From assembly GCA_033439795.1 (NCBI GenBank), contig JAUTDP010000010.1, positions 1,612,001-1,676,000 of the forward strand: a DNA stretch of 64,000 bases, read 5' to 3'. Below, piece by piece: positions 33,889 through 46,734 of this stretch; positions within the stretch are counted from its first letter, which is position 1, and every line of letters starts with the position of its first letter. This stretch comes from Sordaria brevicollis. Lineage: Eukaryota; Ascomycota; Sordariomycetes; Sordariales; Sordariaceae. The translations under genes and the position numbers were made by a program. The notes beneath the pieces were generated by a model. It was not told where the DNA came from, made no database searches, and saw only the letters and a list, made by a program, of their open reading frames with translations.

Positions 33889-36800
33889 ATAACGGACACA
33901 AAATATCTTAAAGGGCAGAAATTACACAAGATCCGGGAGGCAAAGTGTGGTACAGCCTTGTAATGACATTCGTTTCGACTAAAATTCTTGTATACAATAT
34001 ACAGTTCTGGTTTCAAAAAATGTTTGCAGAGGAACTTGCAGCGAGAGACACAATAAATCAGGTTTTGGGGGAAAGGAGAATAGGGAATACGTCGACAACA
34101 TTGCTAGCGAACATATTTTACCAGCCACAACGAATTGATGACTGGATCTATGGGTCATAAACGAACGAGACAGGAGAACGACCTGTTGTTTAAAAAAAAT
34201 AATGCAAAAGTCATCTTTTCTGTTCATCTGTTATCTTCACCTAAATGTTAAAGTCAATACTGGTGCGCCCCCCACACCCCTTTTCCCCTTCAGTCTTCCT
34301 ACAGACGACCGTCTTCCTGTATCGAGGAATTTTAATCATGCTTAATCAATCACAGTCTCTTTCCCGGTTGCGCTTATTGAAAGCTTGGCCCTGTCGCATA
34401 TTATGTGGGTGCCTCCCGTCCCCTCCTCTTACAGTGATAAGGTTCGGGCAGAGTAAGCTAATACCACAACCCTAGAAAGAGGGGGAGGGATATACTCGGC
34501 GTTCTATCCCTTTTCAATGCAAAAATTGACCGGGGAAAACTTTCCTCAAACGGGTGTCACTAGCGAACCGAGCGATGCGAACTGATGAGCAGATGAAGAA
34601 GAAACGGGAAGGAATACCCTGTGGGATGGGGACACATAGCCACGACCATAAACATATGCAAGTACCTAGATATTCTTGATTGCCTTGCCTTACCAGCGGA
34701 CTCAACCGGGCCATCTTCAGTTACTCTACTGTGTGCGCGTCGATGTTTGGGGCACGTATAGCTATCACATGTATCTACCCGACCTCGCCGACCTGGAAGT
34801 CATAGACCCTTGGAAACGCCCTGCTCAAAGGCCAGAACAAGGTCCAAGCTCGCCGAAACAGGGCTGGAAATGAACACCAAAAGGTCAATCGACCAGGCAG
34901 TCGGGCACCTTCATCTATGTATCTACCCTTGAGGCTTGGAGCTGTAATGGTGCAAACAGGTACTTGCATACAGCCAAAGAAGGGTTGAGCTGATAGAATG
35001 ACATGTGAGAGAAGAGCGAGAAACAGTCCAGTTCCAGTTTCAGTCAAAGGTTTGTACCCTGCCTCTCAGGTCTCTAACGCCATCACATATGTGTATGTAC
35101 GAACCCGCAAAGCCGCAAAACCCAAAAGAGCTACAAGAACGAATCTCAAAAGCTCGTTGCACCTTCCGAGTTCGGAAGAACGGTTTTCATAGGCTAACGG
35201 GGTAAAGCCTGTTACACACCACTGCCCCATACAGATACAAAGTGACACAACACTTTTGAGGCTTCAGCTAGTACACCTAAGACACTAGTCGAAAAGCAAG
35301 CCACCACAACAAGCGCACAAGGTAAGGCAAGGCAAGAATCTTCGGCCCGCTCACATAGCGTCCTTCACGTACATACAGAGCATAGCGGCTCACAAAGCGG
35401 CCGGCGGCAGCGATGCACACTAGCACCTTAGGTCTACACCTCATGCCAATACCTTGGGCAAATCACAACCCTAAGTCTAGGCAGCGGGATACAAGGGACG
35501 GGGGTTGCGAGCGGGAGACTAGCGATTGTGATTAGTGCAGGTTTGATATGGTCTGGCCATTGATGTCAAATATCCTGGATTCATGAAGTGAGCGGCGACC
35601 TCTCATAAAGACGGAGATTATGCGGCACAGCATATGTGTTATTGTAGGTAATTTCCCCGGACCCGACGGAGAGCTCGGACTATTGATGTCAGTTCAATGA
35701 TGAAAAGTTGGTGAAAACCTAAAGCTTGCTTGCTTGTCATTCTCATCTCATTTCGTTGCTTCAGAAAAAAGCAATGTGAAGGCGGTTTCAGATTTTTCAG
35801 GCGCGTCTCCCTATATGCGGGATTGCCCTTCAAACGGTTTCTTCCTAATCTGCCTTAGCTGAAGGTTACTGTAGGTACTTGGTGCGAGTTTGCTTGCGAA
35901 TGAGCTTGGAGAGAATTTAGTTGACTGAAAATATTTTATCTCCGCGCGCGATGCGATGATGCTCAGCCTGAGACCTGAAATCCTAGGGCCGTGTACTAGC
36001 TGAGATCGTTCGTTCGTTTTTTTTGTTTTCATTGATGAAGCTTGTTGTTCTCTAATGATGTGGAGTGATGATGTCGTGAGGGAAAAGAGGCAAGAGACGA
36101 GAGATGTGGAACAACACAGCCTCACTGGGAATAGAAACTTGCCCTTCAGGCCCCAACATTTCAGGGCTTAGGGGCTCACAGGGCCCGGGTCAGGGCCTGT
36201 TAGCGCACGAACATGGCCCCTAACCCTAGGCACAGAAAAGCTTGATCAGTTTGTTGGAACCACTAAAAACGCTATCCGACTTTTGTCTTTCCCGGTGCAA
36301 CGGTCCGCAGTGAGGTCGCAGGTGGAAGATCCCACGGCAGGGCAGCGCAGGCTCCCTTCATTTGATAAATGTTTTGAAATTCAATTATCCGATATTAGTT
36401 GCAGTATTATCAGACCTCCGGCCACAATAGACGAAAAGTGACCCCCAATATTTGACAGGTTATCAATCAACTGTCAAATGGAAGGAAGGAAGGACGGGAG
36501 GATTCTCGTTCCGAGTGAACGACCGGAGGACCGGTGGAAGGAAGCCCTCCACCCCGGACCGGGTGGGACCCCGTGGGGTCCACTACGGCTTACTCCATAC
36601 AGTAATTTTTGAGGATGCCCTCCGAACCTTAACCCCGCATTTGAGCTTCCGTACCCCGCAGTTAACACCGAGATGACATTTCCACCAACATCTCGACTTT
36701 TGCACCCGACAACTTCAACCCACAGACAGCATCATCATCGTCGTCGTCCCGGTTGGGGCTTCGTCCCTACTTCTGGCCTGTGCCGAATCCGACAAATCAA

Positions 36801-39800
36801 AATAAATGCCTTATACGTTAAGTTGAGGATTTGGCGACACTGACTACATGGCGGCCGCCGTGATCAATCTCCTCCCCCATACCCCCACGCTTTGTCGGTG
36901 ATTACAACCACTTTCGCCGATAGTAATCGGAATTCGAAGATTGAAGATGCACTCCCGTCCCTCCCGCGTGAGGCTACGGTAGGGCGACACACCAGCACGT
37001 ATTCAACCAATCTGACAAGAGCCAAGATAGTCGCGTGCAGAAGAGGCTGACCACGACTACAGAGGAAAGGATCAGAGTACCGCAGAATGATGACCCTCGA
37101 TGGGGTATGGGTAATCGTTGCATAGATGCCGCAATGGCGTTCTCCTGTCACGCCTGATACGGTTGGGCACGCCGTTCGTCAGCCAACGACCACAGCACAT
37201 GCCTCACCTCTAGGCAAACCGCCATCTCAAAGGAACAACGGTTATTTCCGTGTGTGCAGTCAACATGAAAATGATACTCTCGTCTGACTGGATCACTAAA
37301 CGATATCTCCGATACCTGGCATCAACGGCACCAATCCCCGATATGACTAAGCCCTCAATGTCGAAGTTGGCTCTTGGGAGGAACAGTACGGCTTCGGTTC
37401 GGCTTGGTTTCACAACCATGTTGTCTGTGCGGCAGCGAGTTGATGGCGATAGAACAACATCCGGAAACTGTGCTCCTTCCATCCCGTGACGCCCATGTCG
37501 TCGCCTTCCGTTTGAGACCGGAGCTTGCGGGTTCACAAGCCGATTGCGAATGCCGCGATCAATGAACCAGGGAAAGGAAGCGGGGAAGTGGGATAATCCA
37601 GGGTCCTGCCAGTTGTGTGCTTACGGAAGATCACGACAGTTTGGTGATTTGCCCGGGGCTTGATCCGACGCTCAGATGGGTCCATGAGCCTCATTTATCA
37701 GTTTGAACTGTGCTCAAGTTCACGACTCCAAGCTCATGCACGCCACTTGAGTCAAACTACGGCGTATGCCGTGATGACATGGCACAAGAGTCCTAACCCG
37801 GAAATCTATGACCGCAATAAGGTTCAGAAAGGTGGAGGTCTGACCCGGCTGCAGATATTCGGAATATGGCGAGATGAGGAGAGTCGCACACATGGCAAAA
37901 ATCGAGCTTCAACTTGAGCGTGCTTAGGGGCCCTTTCAGGGTCCTCGACCGCGTCACAACATCCGCTCAGTCTCAGTGGCGGCCAAACTTCCATGTGTCG
38001 TCGTCGGTCGTTGAACAGCGGAAGATGTCAAGCATACCCGCTCGCCGCTTGCGAAGGACATCTGCGCTAAACCACATTTAGTTAGCACTGCATACTTGGC
38101 GTTTTTATCTCGACACCCTTCTTCAACGCTGTACCTTTGCTCTCACACCCCCTTCCTTCTTACACTTCACAGCATCTGACAAGCAGATTGTGTACAAAAT
38201 GGGAACGATGCCGCAAGAATCTGACACCCGCCTGGTTGCTTTGAGATCAAATCCAACCGAGCAGTGAAGGAGTGAAGAATGCAACGATCATTACTTCTGG
38301 AAAAGACCAGACGTTACAGCAGCGGACTGCATTATCTGGTCGAACTCCTCGTGCATCAACGCTCGAATCCTACTGTGCCATGCATCAGATATCACAGGGT
38401 CGTAAGCGCTCCCCGATTCGAGAGCCTTATCAGATGCACGGCATGCCGTTTTCGAACCAGTACTCTGTCGAAGCGAGGGTCAAGCATAGCGGGCGTTGTC
38501 TCCCCGCTTCGAGGATTCCAGTGGGAGAATATCCGAAGGCTGACTGGTCGAGAGACTTGGCTCATTTGGTGATCAAATATCACCCACATCCAGAAAACGG
38601 GAGGACGGCTCCTACGGGACAAAAAGCTTGTGCATATCGATATCTGACCTCCCCTCTCAAAGCAAAGAGCTCGCATTCCCAGGACCCTGATTCTTGTCCC
38701 ACAACAAAAAGACCGCGGGTCAAAGGGATTGCATCTGACCTGAGACGGGACACAAGATCGCCGCAGTGCGGATCCAATCAAGATACTGGACCCCAAGGGT
38801 TCACAAGTCCAGTTGCTGTTACAATAGCTTACAGGATCAACAATTTCGTGCAACAACGATATTCACGTCAACGTCAAAGTCACCGAGGTAAGCAGTGTCT
38901 TCCATGACTGGGGAAATCGGATTGTAATGCATTGCACCATCGGACTCTGTAGAATCCAACAACGCCATTGCTCGCAAAAATCACAAAAGTTAGTATCTCA
39001 ACGAATCATCGAGAGGTACGGTGACATTCTCTCCTAGGGCCAAGCTCATCGCGGAGTGATCGTTCTGAGATCCGGTGCTGCTTACTACCTACAACTTGCT
39101 TCATACATCCTTGTCTGCTCCGAAACATCACTTTGCCATGGCGACTCTGACTTGGCTAGGGGACTACCAGCCTAGCTTAATGCTCTTACCACGACCTCTC
39201 GGGTATTTTGACCAAGACAAGTAGTCATAGCGATGAGCATACGAAATACTACAGTATTACGCATACTGTAAGGCATCTGGTCTATTGGGTGCCTCAAAGC
39301 CTTGCAGGTCTTATGAGAGGTGGAAGTAAGCTTACATTGACTGGAATCTATGTCTTCTGTGCTCCAGTGCAGAATATCAACATACCTCGGATAGGACACG
39401 GAGTTCTACCATAGGCACGTAGCCAGCAATTTTCTCGTAAGTGCATCTCTGGGGTTCAGGCAACTGCACTCAGAAGCCGTAGGATTAACAGATGTGGTAG
39501 ACAGCAGAGATGCCAGGGATTGGCCCAGCGCACAATTCACCAGTTGAGCCACCCAACTTGATAACTTGACCTCCACGGTTTTTAGGCACCCGTGGATGGT
39601 CTTCTGGCTGACTCTTCCAGTCACAACCTGGCAGACAGTGACCCCCATCAACTTCAACAAGCCACCGGATAGTCCCTTATCGGCTTCAGATACTAGTGTC
39701 TTGGCTGCCGCTGTGCGCCATGTTTTGGACTTTTGCTTACAAGTTTGTTGCCGCACGGGACGGGAATTGGAAGAAACAAAGGTACTGTGCAGACACGCAT

Positions 39801-41228
39801 CCCACTTTGCATCCGCAAACGGGAGGTTAACTACCGCGAGGCATCCATGGCAATATCACTTACACATTCATCGCGGCCACTAGCGCTTGCACACACATTC
39901 CCTGTTCGTCCACCGAAAAGGGCCTTGACGGATTATGTCCTCCGGATCACGGCTCTCGCCGTCTTCCCTGTTGGCCTCTTCAAGATCGTATACAACTGAC
40001 TTGTTATCCACGTCCGCATATGTGGCGAATGCACTACATACTCTATACAGTGCTATCCGTGAAATTTTGATGGATCGCCAGTCCCATACATGTATTCCAG
40101 ACCACGAAGCGAGAAAGATCAACGGGCCCTCAACGGGCCTCAACGGGCATACCGGACCGGAGAAGAAAGGAAATCAAGCACCATGGATTACGTGCATCCG
40201 GTGAGCTAGAAGGTGCAGCAAGCTATTGGAAACAAGCATTCTCCCCCCAGGCTTCTCTTACCGAATGCCCTTTGGTCATTCCCGCTCGTGCTATCATGAG
40301 TGAGCGGCGAGTGAGTGGATAACAGGGTTTTGGAATTTGGGAAGGAGCACTTAGCAAGGGGAGGAACTGAAGTCAAGTGAGTGAACGAGTAGGAAGGCTT
40401 ACCGTTCCGTGCAATTTGTCTACGCAGTAGTTGAAGGATACAAGTGAAGTGTGAAGGGTCCAGGGTGAGGTCTAACCGAGGTTGTACGAATCACTAGAGC
40501 TTTTAACAGAAACCGTGGGGGGAAGATTGGGCAAAAGGGTTAGTAACTTTTGTTGAACGGATCTCGGCAAGCTGCTTCTTCTTGCTCTCGCGTCTCTGCT
40601 GACATAGCAGAGCTAGGATCTGCAACTTAATCTTCATCGTATCTCTTGGCCTTAATCTAGGAAGTAGTGACAAGACGGGTTTTGGCAACCTGGCTACTTA
40701 CAAAATGGGAGTGGACGTAGTTTTGAGTCCAAATAATTTGGTAACGGGGGTTTAATGCCAGTTATCGACTGTCCAAACGAGTGTTATCTCTGAAAAGGAC
40801 GGAAGGCGGTAAAGTAGGTCAACGACTAAGGTTGATGCTCTTCAATTTGAGTACGGTTTCAGACAAATTCATGTCCTGTCGTAGAAACAGTGAGCTCGAT
40901 CAGCAGTGTTCAACAGTCCGATGAATACAGCATCTAAGTATGGACATTATAGATTTTGGCCAAAGATATACAGATGACTGTCAGAAAACTTCTCTCGGTC
41001 TGAGGCCATGCATTTGAGATCAAAGCTTCCAAGTGTGACTCGTCCTTTCTTCTCTGCCTTTTCATATCTTTTGAAGCGAGATGACTTTGAACGTAAGCAA
41101 AAGACAAAGAGCACATTACCACTTTATGCTAACACCGAAGTAGAAAGCCATCAACAGGAAAAATAAGTATACCTTCCCAACCACTCCGTGTCCATCCCAG
41201 AACTCCATAGCCAAGAGCAAAAAGTTGC
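33889..41228. other. 7.3-kb region without a convincing gene
   Basis: Only short frames; the longest is 211 codons at 38272-38907 (+) and it has no domain or compositional support. There are small palindromes (for example TTTGACAG...CTGTCAAA at 36451-36479) and a short run of AACGGGCC-type repeats near 40118-40150. I see no transposon ends, rRNA gene or snRNA. The first few hundred bases should hold the zinc-finger gene's 3' untranslated region. Confidence 0.4.
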
Positions 41229-41233
41229 AAAAA
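41229..41233 (-). terminator. RNA polymerase III T-run
   Basis: Five consecutive T on the minus strand, five bases after the tRNA-Ile discriminator base; the usual Pol III stop signal. Confidence 0.75.
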
Positions 41234-41237
41234 GAGA

Positions 41238-41335
41238 TGCCCAATAACAGGATTGAACTGTTGACCTTCGCATGGACTTGATATCTCGAGGAGGAGATAT
41301 TAGTACGACGCTCTAACCAGCTGAGCTAATCGGGC
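41238..41335 (-). tRNA. tRNA-Ile (anticodon AAU) with a 24-nt intron
   Basis: The minus strand folds into a full cloverleaf: acceptor GCCCGAT/ATTGGGC (one G-U pair), D-stem GCTC/GAGC, anticodon stem TCGTA/TGCGA, T-stem AACAG/CTGTT, discriminator A. The loop reads CTAATA, anticodon AAT (read as IAU after editing), and is interrupted one base 3' of the anticodon by a 24-nt intron. Part of the intron (GAGATAT) pairs back over the anticodon region (ATATCTC), as in canonical pre-tRNAs cut by the splicing endonuclease. The mature length is 74 nt before CCA addition. Confidence 0.93.
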
Positions 41336-42067
41336 TGTTGTTGGTTAAAAGTGTGAAAAGTATTTTGCATTCAAGTATTTGCCGGCAAGATTTGCATCCC
41401 TACTATTTTAAGTAGGTTGAGTTGGTGTTTTCATCCGATGCAGCCAGTGTGACTGGATTGGCGAGGGCAACTTTTTAGGTTGGGATGGAATTGTGGATAT
41501 TGAAAAGTTCGGACGGAAGGGACTGGTTGGGTCTGTGCTATTGAAGTATTTACGCGTCGTCGCATTGAGTCCAGTGTCATGAAGACGTTTCCGGGACGGT
41601 TCTCTCCTGAAGCTGAAGTTGACCAGGCGTTAAGAGAAAGGGAAAGATACAGCAATGATATCCTTGATGTGTCACGAAGTACGGTATACTTATACGATTC
41701 TTTGGCAAACCAGAGGCGAAGAAGAATGAAGGAGCGAATTAAGGCTGCCCGACCGAAGTAAGTTTGAGAAAGAAAGAAGACGCTGGACACAACAATGAAT
41801 AATCAAATATACCACAGCAGTAACCAACTTCTCGCGCTCAAAGTATTTAATGTCTGATCGATTATATTACATTAAGAATTACTATATACTAAAGAGGTCC
41901 ATAAGCGAGGGACGATAAAGGTAGGTATCAAGTCTAAGCATCTAACACACCAAAGCCATCCCAACCCAGTAAAAGCAAAAACGCCAAAACAAAAAGAAAA
42001 CCGGACAGGATCATTGCACGCCTCACAACCCCCTTAATGAACCATCAACAATGCCAAAACAAAGAAA
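41336..42067. other. Intergenic, between tRNA-Ile and the Clr5-ankyrin gene
   Basis: About 0.73 kb. A 60-codon plus frame at 41579-41761 (MKTFPGRFSPEAEVDQALRE...) is charged and looks somewhat protein-like, but has no known domain. It overlaps a 119-codon minus frame, and I cannot support either as a gene. Confidence 0.4.
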
Positions 42068-44548
42068 TTACTCATCACCCATCACAACCCCCGTTTCCAA
42101 GAACAACACAACCTCTGCATGCCTCCCCACCACCCTGCTGCTGCTCCCTCCTTCCGTCGTCGTGACAGGCATGTACCCCTTAACACTCATCCTCTGAATC
42201 GCCACATCCAACGGGGTCTGTCCGACTCTGTTCACCATCCTTTGCAGATCCGCATCGTGGTTGCACAGCACGACCACGGCACTGAGTAATCCCAACTCGG
42301 CAGCGTGATGCAAGGCGTTATTACCGTCGATATCAACCAGCTCTGGCTGCGCCCCGTGCGCCAAAAGGAGGTGCAGGCACTCGACTAACATGTCTGACGG
42401 TCGTGCGTACGGGGGATTAGGGTAGTGGGAAAAATTGCCCCAGGCAAATTGCCGGATCAAAGTCATGAGAGGGGTGCGAAAGTGGGGGAGGGAACGGTTG
42501 TTGGGGTCTTCTGGAATGGCGACCGGGTCCGTGGGAGAGAGGACGAGGGCGAGGAGCTGAGGGAAGGTAAGGGCGGTTGTTGTGGACGTCATGATGCTGG
42601 TTGTGGAAGCGACGGGAGAGCTTTGAGGGTGAACGAGCGGGTTGGAAGCCATTATGGAGGTGGGTTCGGCAACGTCTAGGTCTAGGTCGAGGTCGAGATC
42701 CAAGAAGCTGGTGTCGCTGAGGGAAGGGGGTGGGACAGGGCTGCTGGCGGTAGGAGATGTGTAATAGCAGAGGTTTTCGGCGGTTGGTGGACACATGTTG
42801 CGTCCGACGTTCATAGAGGCGACGATTTGGTGCAGGTTGTTGCGCCCTTGAGGGTCGACGGGGACGTGAGCGAAGATTGAGGGCGGCTTGATCCATACCG
42901 TGCGGTAGGCGGTGCCGTAGCGGGCGAGAAAGTAGTCGCAGTAGCTTGAGGCGGCTTCGAGTTGGGATGGGTCGGGAATGAGGCTGTTGCCTTCGATGAC
43001 GTTCAGACGAGCACGAATGGCTTGGATTAGGGGCGGTTGAGTTTGAGTCATGTGAAGAGGGTTGAGGTTCGGACTGGAGGGCTGCCGTAGGAGAAAGAGG
43101 CGAGTTGCTTCGGGAAGATAGGAGAAGATAGCCTCGAGGGCCTCGATGGTGAAATCTGGACGGGCCAGAAGGCGTTCGACGAACGTCATACCGGAAGAGT
43201 CCAGATGGCAAAAGTTGAACTCGCGCCCAACGAGATATTTCGTAAAGTGGGCGAGTTCAGTCATGTCGAGTGATCTCGGGTTCAGCACGTGAAGGAAGAG
43301 CTCATTGAGGTGGTTAGGTGTGTTGAGGGTTGTGGTTGTAGCTTTCATCATGATCCTGAAGAGAACGGGCCCGGGTGCTATCCATCGGGCTGCAACATGA
43401 AGTGCAGTATTTCCCAGTCCGTCCTGGTCGTTCACCTCCTGCTCGGCGCAGACAAAGGTATCGGGCGACCGGTTGCCAAAGCACACGGCACTGATACGCT
43501 TGTGGATGCACCATGCCTTTTTGCTACAACAGTGTTGGAGCAACTCTTGGTTTGCCCGACTGTCAGCGTTTTGCACATACTTGTCGCTATAGTCGATCGG
43601 GTCTTCAGGAGACATGGCTTTGCCCATTGGCATTGGCATTGGTATTGTAGACCTTCTCTTCCCTCGCCCTTCATATAGCGTTGCCGATGAGTTTGACCTG
43701 GATAAGAACGAGCGCTGGTTCCAGGTAGGAGATGCGCAGGAAGAGGATACACCAGTACTGCTTGAGCAGATGGACAGTCCGCTCAAGAGACTTACAACAT
43801 CAGCCAAAAATGACGAAGTGCGTCCCGGGAGCTTCACCCTCAGACTTTCCCCCCGACTGCATCGCCTCTCCTTGATCGTTTTAGAGCTGTGCTTGAAGAT
43901 TCTCCCTGTCGAACCTGGCAACTCAGGGGCGGACATCTCAGGCGAATCAAAGCTTCCTGCTGTGGAAGAACCTGGCCGTATCGAGCTCAAGTCGCTTGCG
44001 CTTGCCTGTTCCAACCCCAAATGGTGTGAGATACTGAGCCGCGTCATCTCTCGACCCAGAGTATTCGTCGGACAGTTGGATACAGGAGATTGTTGTCTCC
44101 ATTCTGACGGATTCTTGGCCAAGAGAATGGCACAGTCAATCTCATCTCCCTTTGGTGGATTAGAAACTGGTCGGCCATCTCTCATAGACCTCAGATAGGC
44201 CAACCGTCTTTCCATCGACGCTCGGTTCTTAGGCCTCCTCTGACGGTAGGACTTTGATAGAAGCTCGTTGAGAAGGCATTGTGTATGTCGAGGTCTGTGT
44301 GTTGCACGTCAGCACTGATGATCTACGAAAGGAAAAGGGGTGAGTATGTCCTACTTGGGTTGAAATGAGCCCTCCGCAAGAAGCTCGAGGATTTCTTTGA
44401 GGGATAGGCCCGACTCTGGAGTACATAGATAAAGCCGGAGAAGTCTCCTCTTCCGTGACGGCGTCCAGTCTATGGCCGGCCGTCCCCTCCTCCGGGCCTG
44501 AGACTCGCCCGTCGGTTTAGTGATCTTCCCATCTTTCGTTCGAGGCAT
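42068..44548 (-). CDS. Clr5-domain ankyrin-repeat protein
   Basis: Two exons (44548-44355 and 44294-42068; 60-nt intron) give 806 residues. The N-terminal exon encodes a basic leader and the Clr5 domain (PF14420), recognised from IDWTPSRKRRLLRLYL...LSLKEILELLAEGSFQP. Across the splice it continues HTQCLLNELLSKSYRQRRPKNRASMERRLAYLRSMRDG, a helical block that usually follows Clr5 in such proteins. The centre (about residues 130-280) is Ser-rich and unstructured. Ankyrin-type units follow: QDGLGNTALHVAARW in the middle and DIDGNNALHHAAELGLLSAV...NRVGQTPLDVAIQRM near the C-terminus. A short Leu-Asp repeat lies between. The role is unknown; Clr5 is a fungus-specific, putatively nucleic-acid-binding domain. 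Without the upstream exon the frame would start at the internal Met at 44215, which truncates the domain, so I prefer the spliced model. Confidence 0.87.
42674..42697 (-). repeat. Hexamer tandem repeat encoding Leu-Asp pairs
   Basis: Four adjacent hexamers GTC(T/G)AG on the plus strand, read as (Leu-Asp)n on the minus strand within the Clr5-ankyrin protein. Confidence 0.85.
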
Positions 44549-46734
44549 GGTGGCGTGTTTCTGTTTAAGGTTGACTTACGGACGTAAGAACACAGCAAAC
44601 ATCTAAAGTGAGCAGAAGCCTCGGAGGGGAGGGCCAGGACGGGACATGATATACACATGCGCAACCATCCGCTCTTACTATCCGACTCCGAAAGAGACTA
44701 AGCCATCTCCGGAGGCTCATATCAAGCCATGATTTGAAACAGACCGTTATTTCCTGGGGTGGGAGGGTGGTGGTCGTCCAAAGTCTCCGGCAGCCGATCT
44801 TTCATAGCCTGTATCGAGATGTGAACGTCATGATGCCGGTGCGCCGGGTGCCGGTATTGAAGGGACACAGACGGATGAGCCTCGACGTTCGATGATCTCC
44901 CCACAAACTGAACATATTACCATGTAGGAACCCCGGCTCACGTCCCAGCCATGCAAAATAGGGTGATGGACAACCCTGGGATACGATCAGATGGGAAGTG
45001 AACTTGGTGCCATTTTCAGACCGTTGCGGTGTCAAACACTTTTGGCTTGCTCTTGGGGGCCAATCCGCCAATGAAGCCAAGCTGCAGCCAGTCGTCTCAA
45101 TCGGGAAGATGTGCCTGGGATATCTTTCCAGGATGGTGTCGATTGCCCTTCTCGAAGGTCTTGTTACTCCACGTGGGGTGTTGTTTGCTTGTTCATCTGC
45201 GACAGACGGCGCCCCTGATAACTGCCAACAATGCCGCCATTCGACGTCAAAGGGGGCGCCACCATGGAAGCAATGGAATCTTTCTTTTCTTCTTCTCCCG
45301 CCCGGGAGATCAATTCGGTCGTTGATGAGATTTGGGGATGTCGATATGCAGGTATGCTCGGCTTACCCGTCCCTTGGGATAACGTTAATGTTTCGGATAC
45401 GATGTTTCAAAGCTGCTTCAACAATCACGTTCCTGAAGGGGGCAATGCTGAACGCCCTCGACACGAAAGCGAGGTGTAGATTTCCGTAAGAAGCGCGCCA
45501 ACGGCCGCTAGAGCCTCATGATTCCCGTCATGGTGATTATCGTCATTTGTCGTCTACATCCCGGGGGCACACGGTCATACCTGCCCGCTAATGACAGATG
45601 AAGCTCGGACATATAGCCAATGATGGTGATGATGAGTGATCTAAATCAGTGATCAATGATGCTTTCCATAGGCCCGAGGAATGAGTGTTTGTTTCAAGTG
45701 GAGTGAAGGAAGGTTTCTAGAAGGTCTTTGTTCATTCTTTGCTTCGGAATCCTTCCCGTGGCATCGGGACGATCCAGGGTTGTGTCGCCGGAACAGGACC
45801 TCGTGCTGTGCAACCCGTCTCGTCTGCCGTTTCTGATGTTGTTTTGCGAGTGTTCTGATGAGGAAAGCGAAAGCGACCATGAGGAGGATTCCCCTTCTGG
45901 CATTGCTACACAGAAAACGCAGTGACCTATAGGTAAATTCTCCCAAGTTAACGTTAACACCGCTTCACCAATGGAAAAGAAACTTCCAATTTCCAAAAGT
46001 CGCTAACATCACCAGCCATCAATCCCAAACCGCCATCCCCCATATTCCCAGGAGCCAAACAGAAACTGCGCCGGCTCTGAGTTTCTATCTTTGGATTTAC
46101 TGCACCTGTAATGGCTGAAGCCCGGCACGGCTGAACCACAGATGGCTTGGTGGCGGACGAGATCTTTCTTGCGATATCTGAACTCCAATACAGTGTCAAG
46201 AGCAGAACGCATTTTCCTGTACGACATCAACCAGCCAGAGTGCCCAGAGATGGCCCAAGCTCTCTTAAGCTTACATAAACAACGTGCCGAGTCCCCGATT
46301 CAGGAAGCCATGGAAGCCCCTCTTTTTCCTTCCTTTCCTACCCCATCCGATGCGCATCCGATATGGAGTCTCGGAGAGTTCCCCATCCCGCCCTTGCGAA
46401 GACGAGTTGAGGGGACTTTTTGTCAACGATGGAGTCGCCCCACGCCGATATCGAAATGGCATTCGACAATGGCGAGAAGGAGTGGATGACTGGATGTAAA
46501 CCGAGGGCGTGCTTCTAGGCTAGTGATGCTAGTTCGATAGACTCCGAGTCCCTAGGAGTCACCATGTTCCTCATGGCGACATGATTCCACTTTCTTCTTT
46601 GGGTTCGGTTTGCGATAACACCATAGCTTGGGTGTCCGTAGAGGTTCTCTTCATATAAATAGGTTGATAGAAGCATCATCTTGAACAAAGTTTCGAATCT
46701 CGTCAACTGTGCAACCAGTATCAACCCCATCAAG
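44549..46734. other. 2.2-kb intergenic region, divergent promoters
   Basis: Separates the start codons of the Clr5-ankyrin gene (-) and the PLP-enzyme gene (+). Frames at 44998-45489 (+), 45653-45946 (-) and 46142-46489 (+) reach 97-163 codons. They have no domain and overlap other frames of equal quality, so I do not call genes. Confidence 0.45.

Noticed and set aside
36451..36479. Inverted repeat TTTGACAG...CTGTCAAA
   Set aside because: Arms of only 8-9 bp without target duplications or larger structure; not enough for an element or operator call.
38272..38907. 211-codon plus frame in the gene desert
   Set aside because: No domain, no membrane or signal features, and overlaps a similar-sized minus frame; frames of this length occur by chance in GC-balanced DNA.
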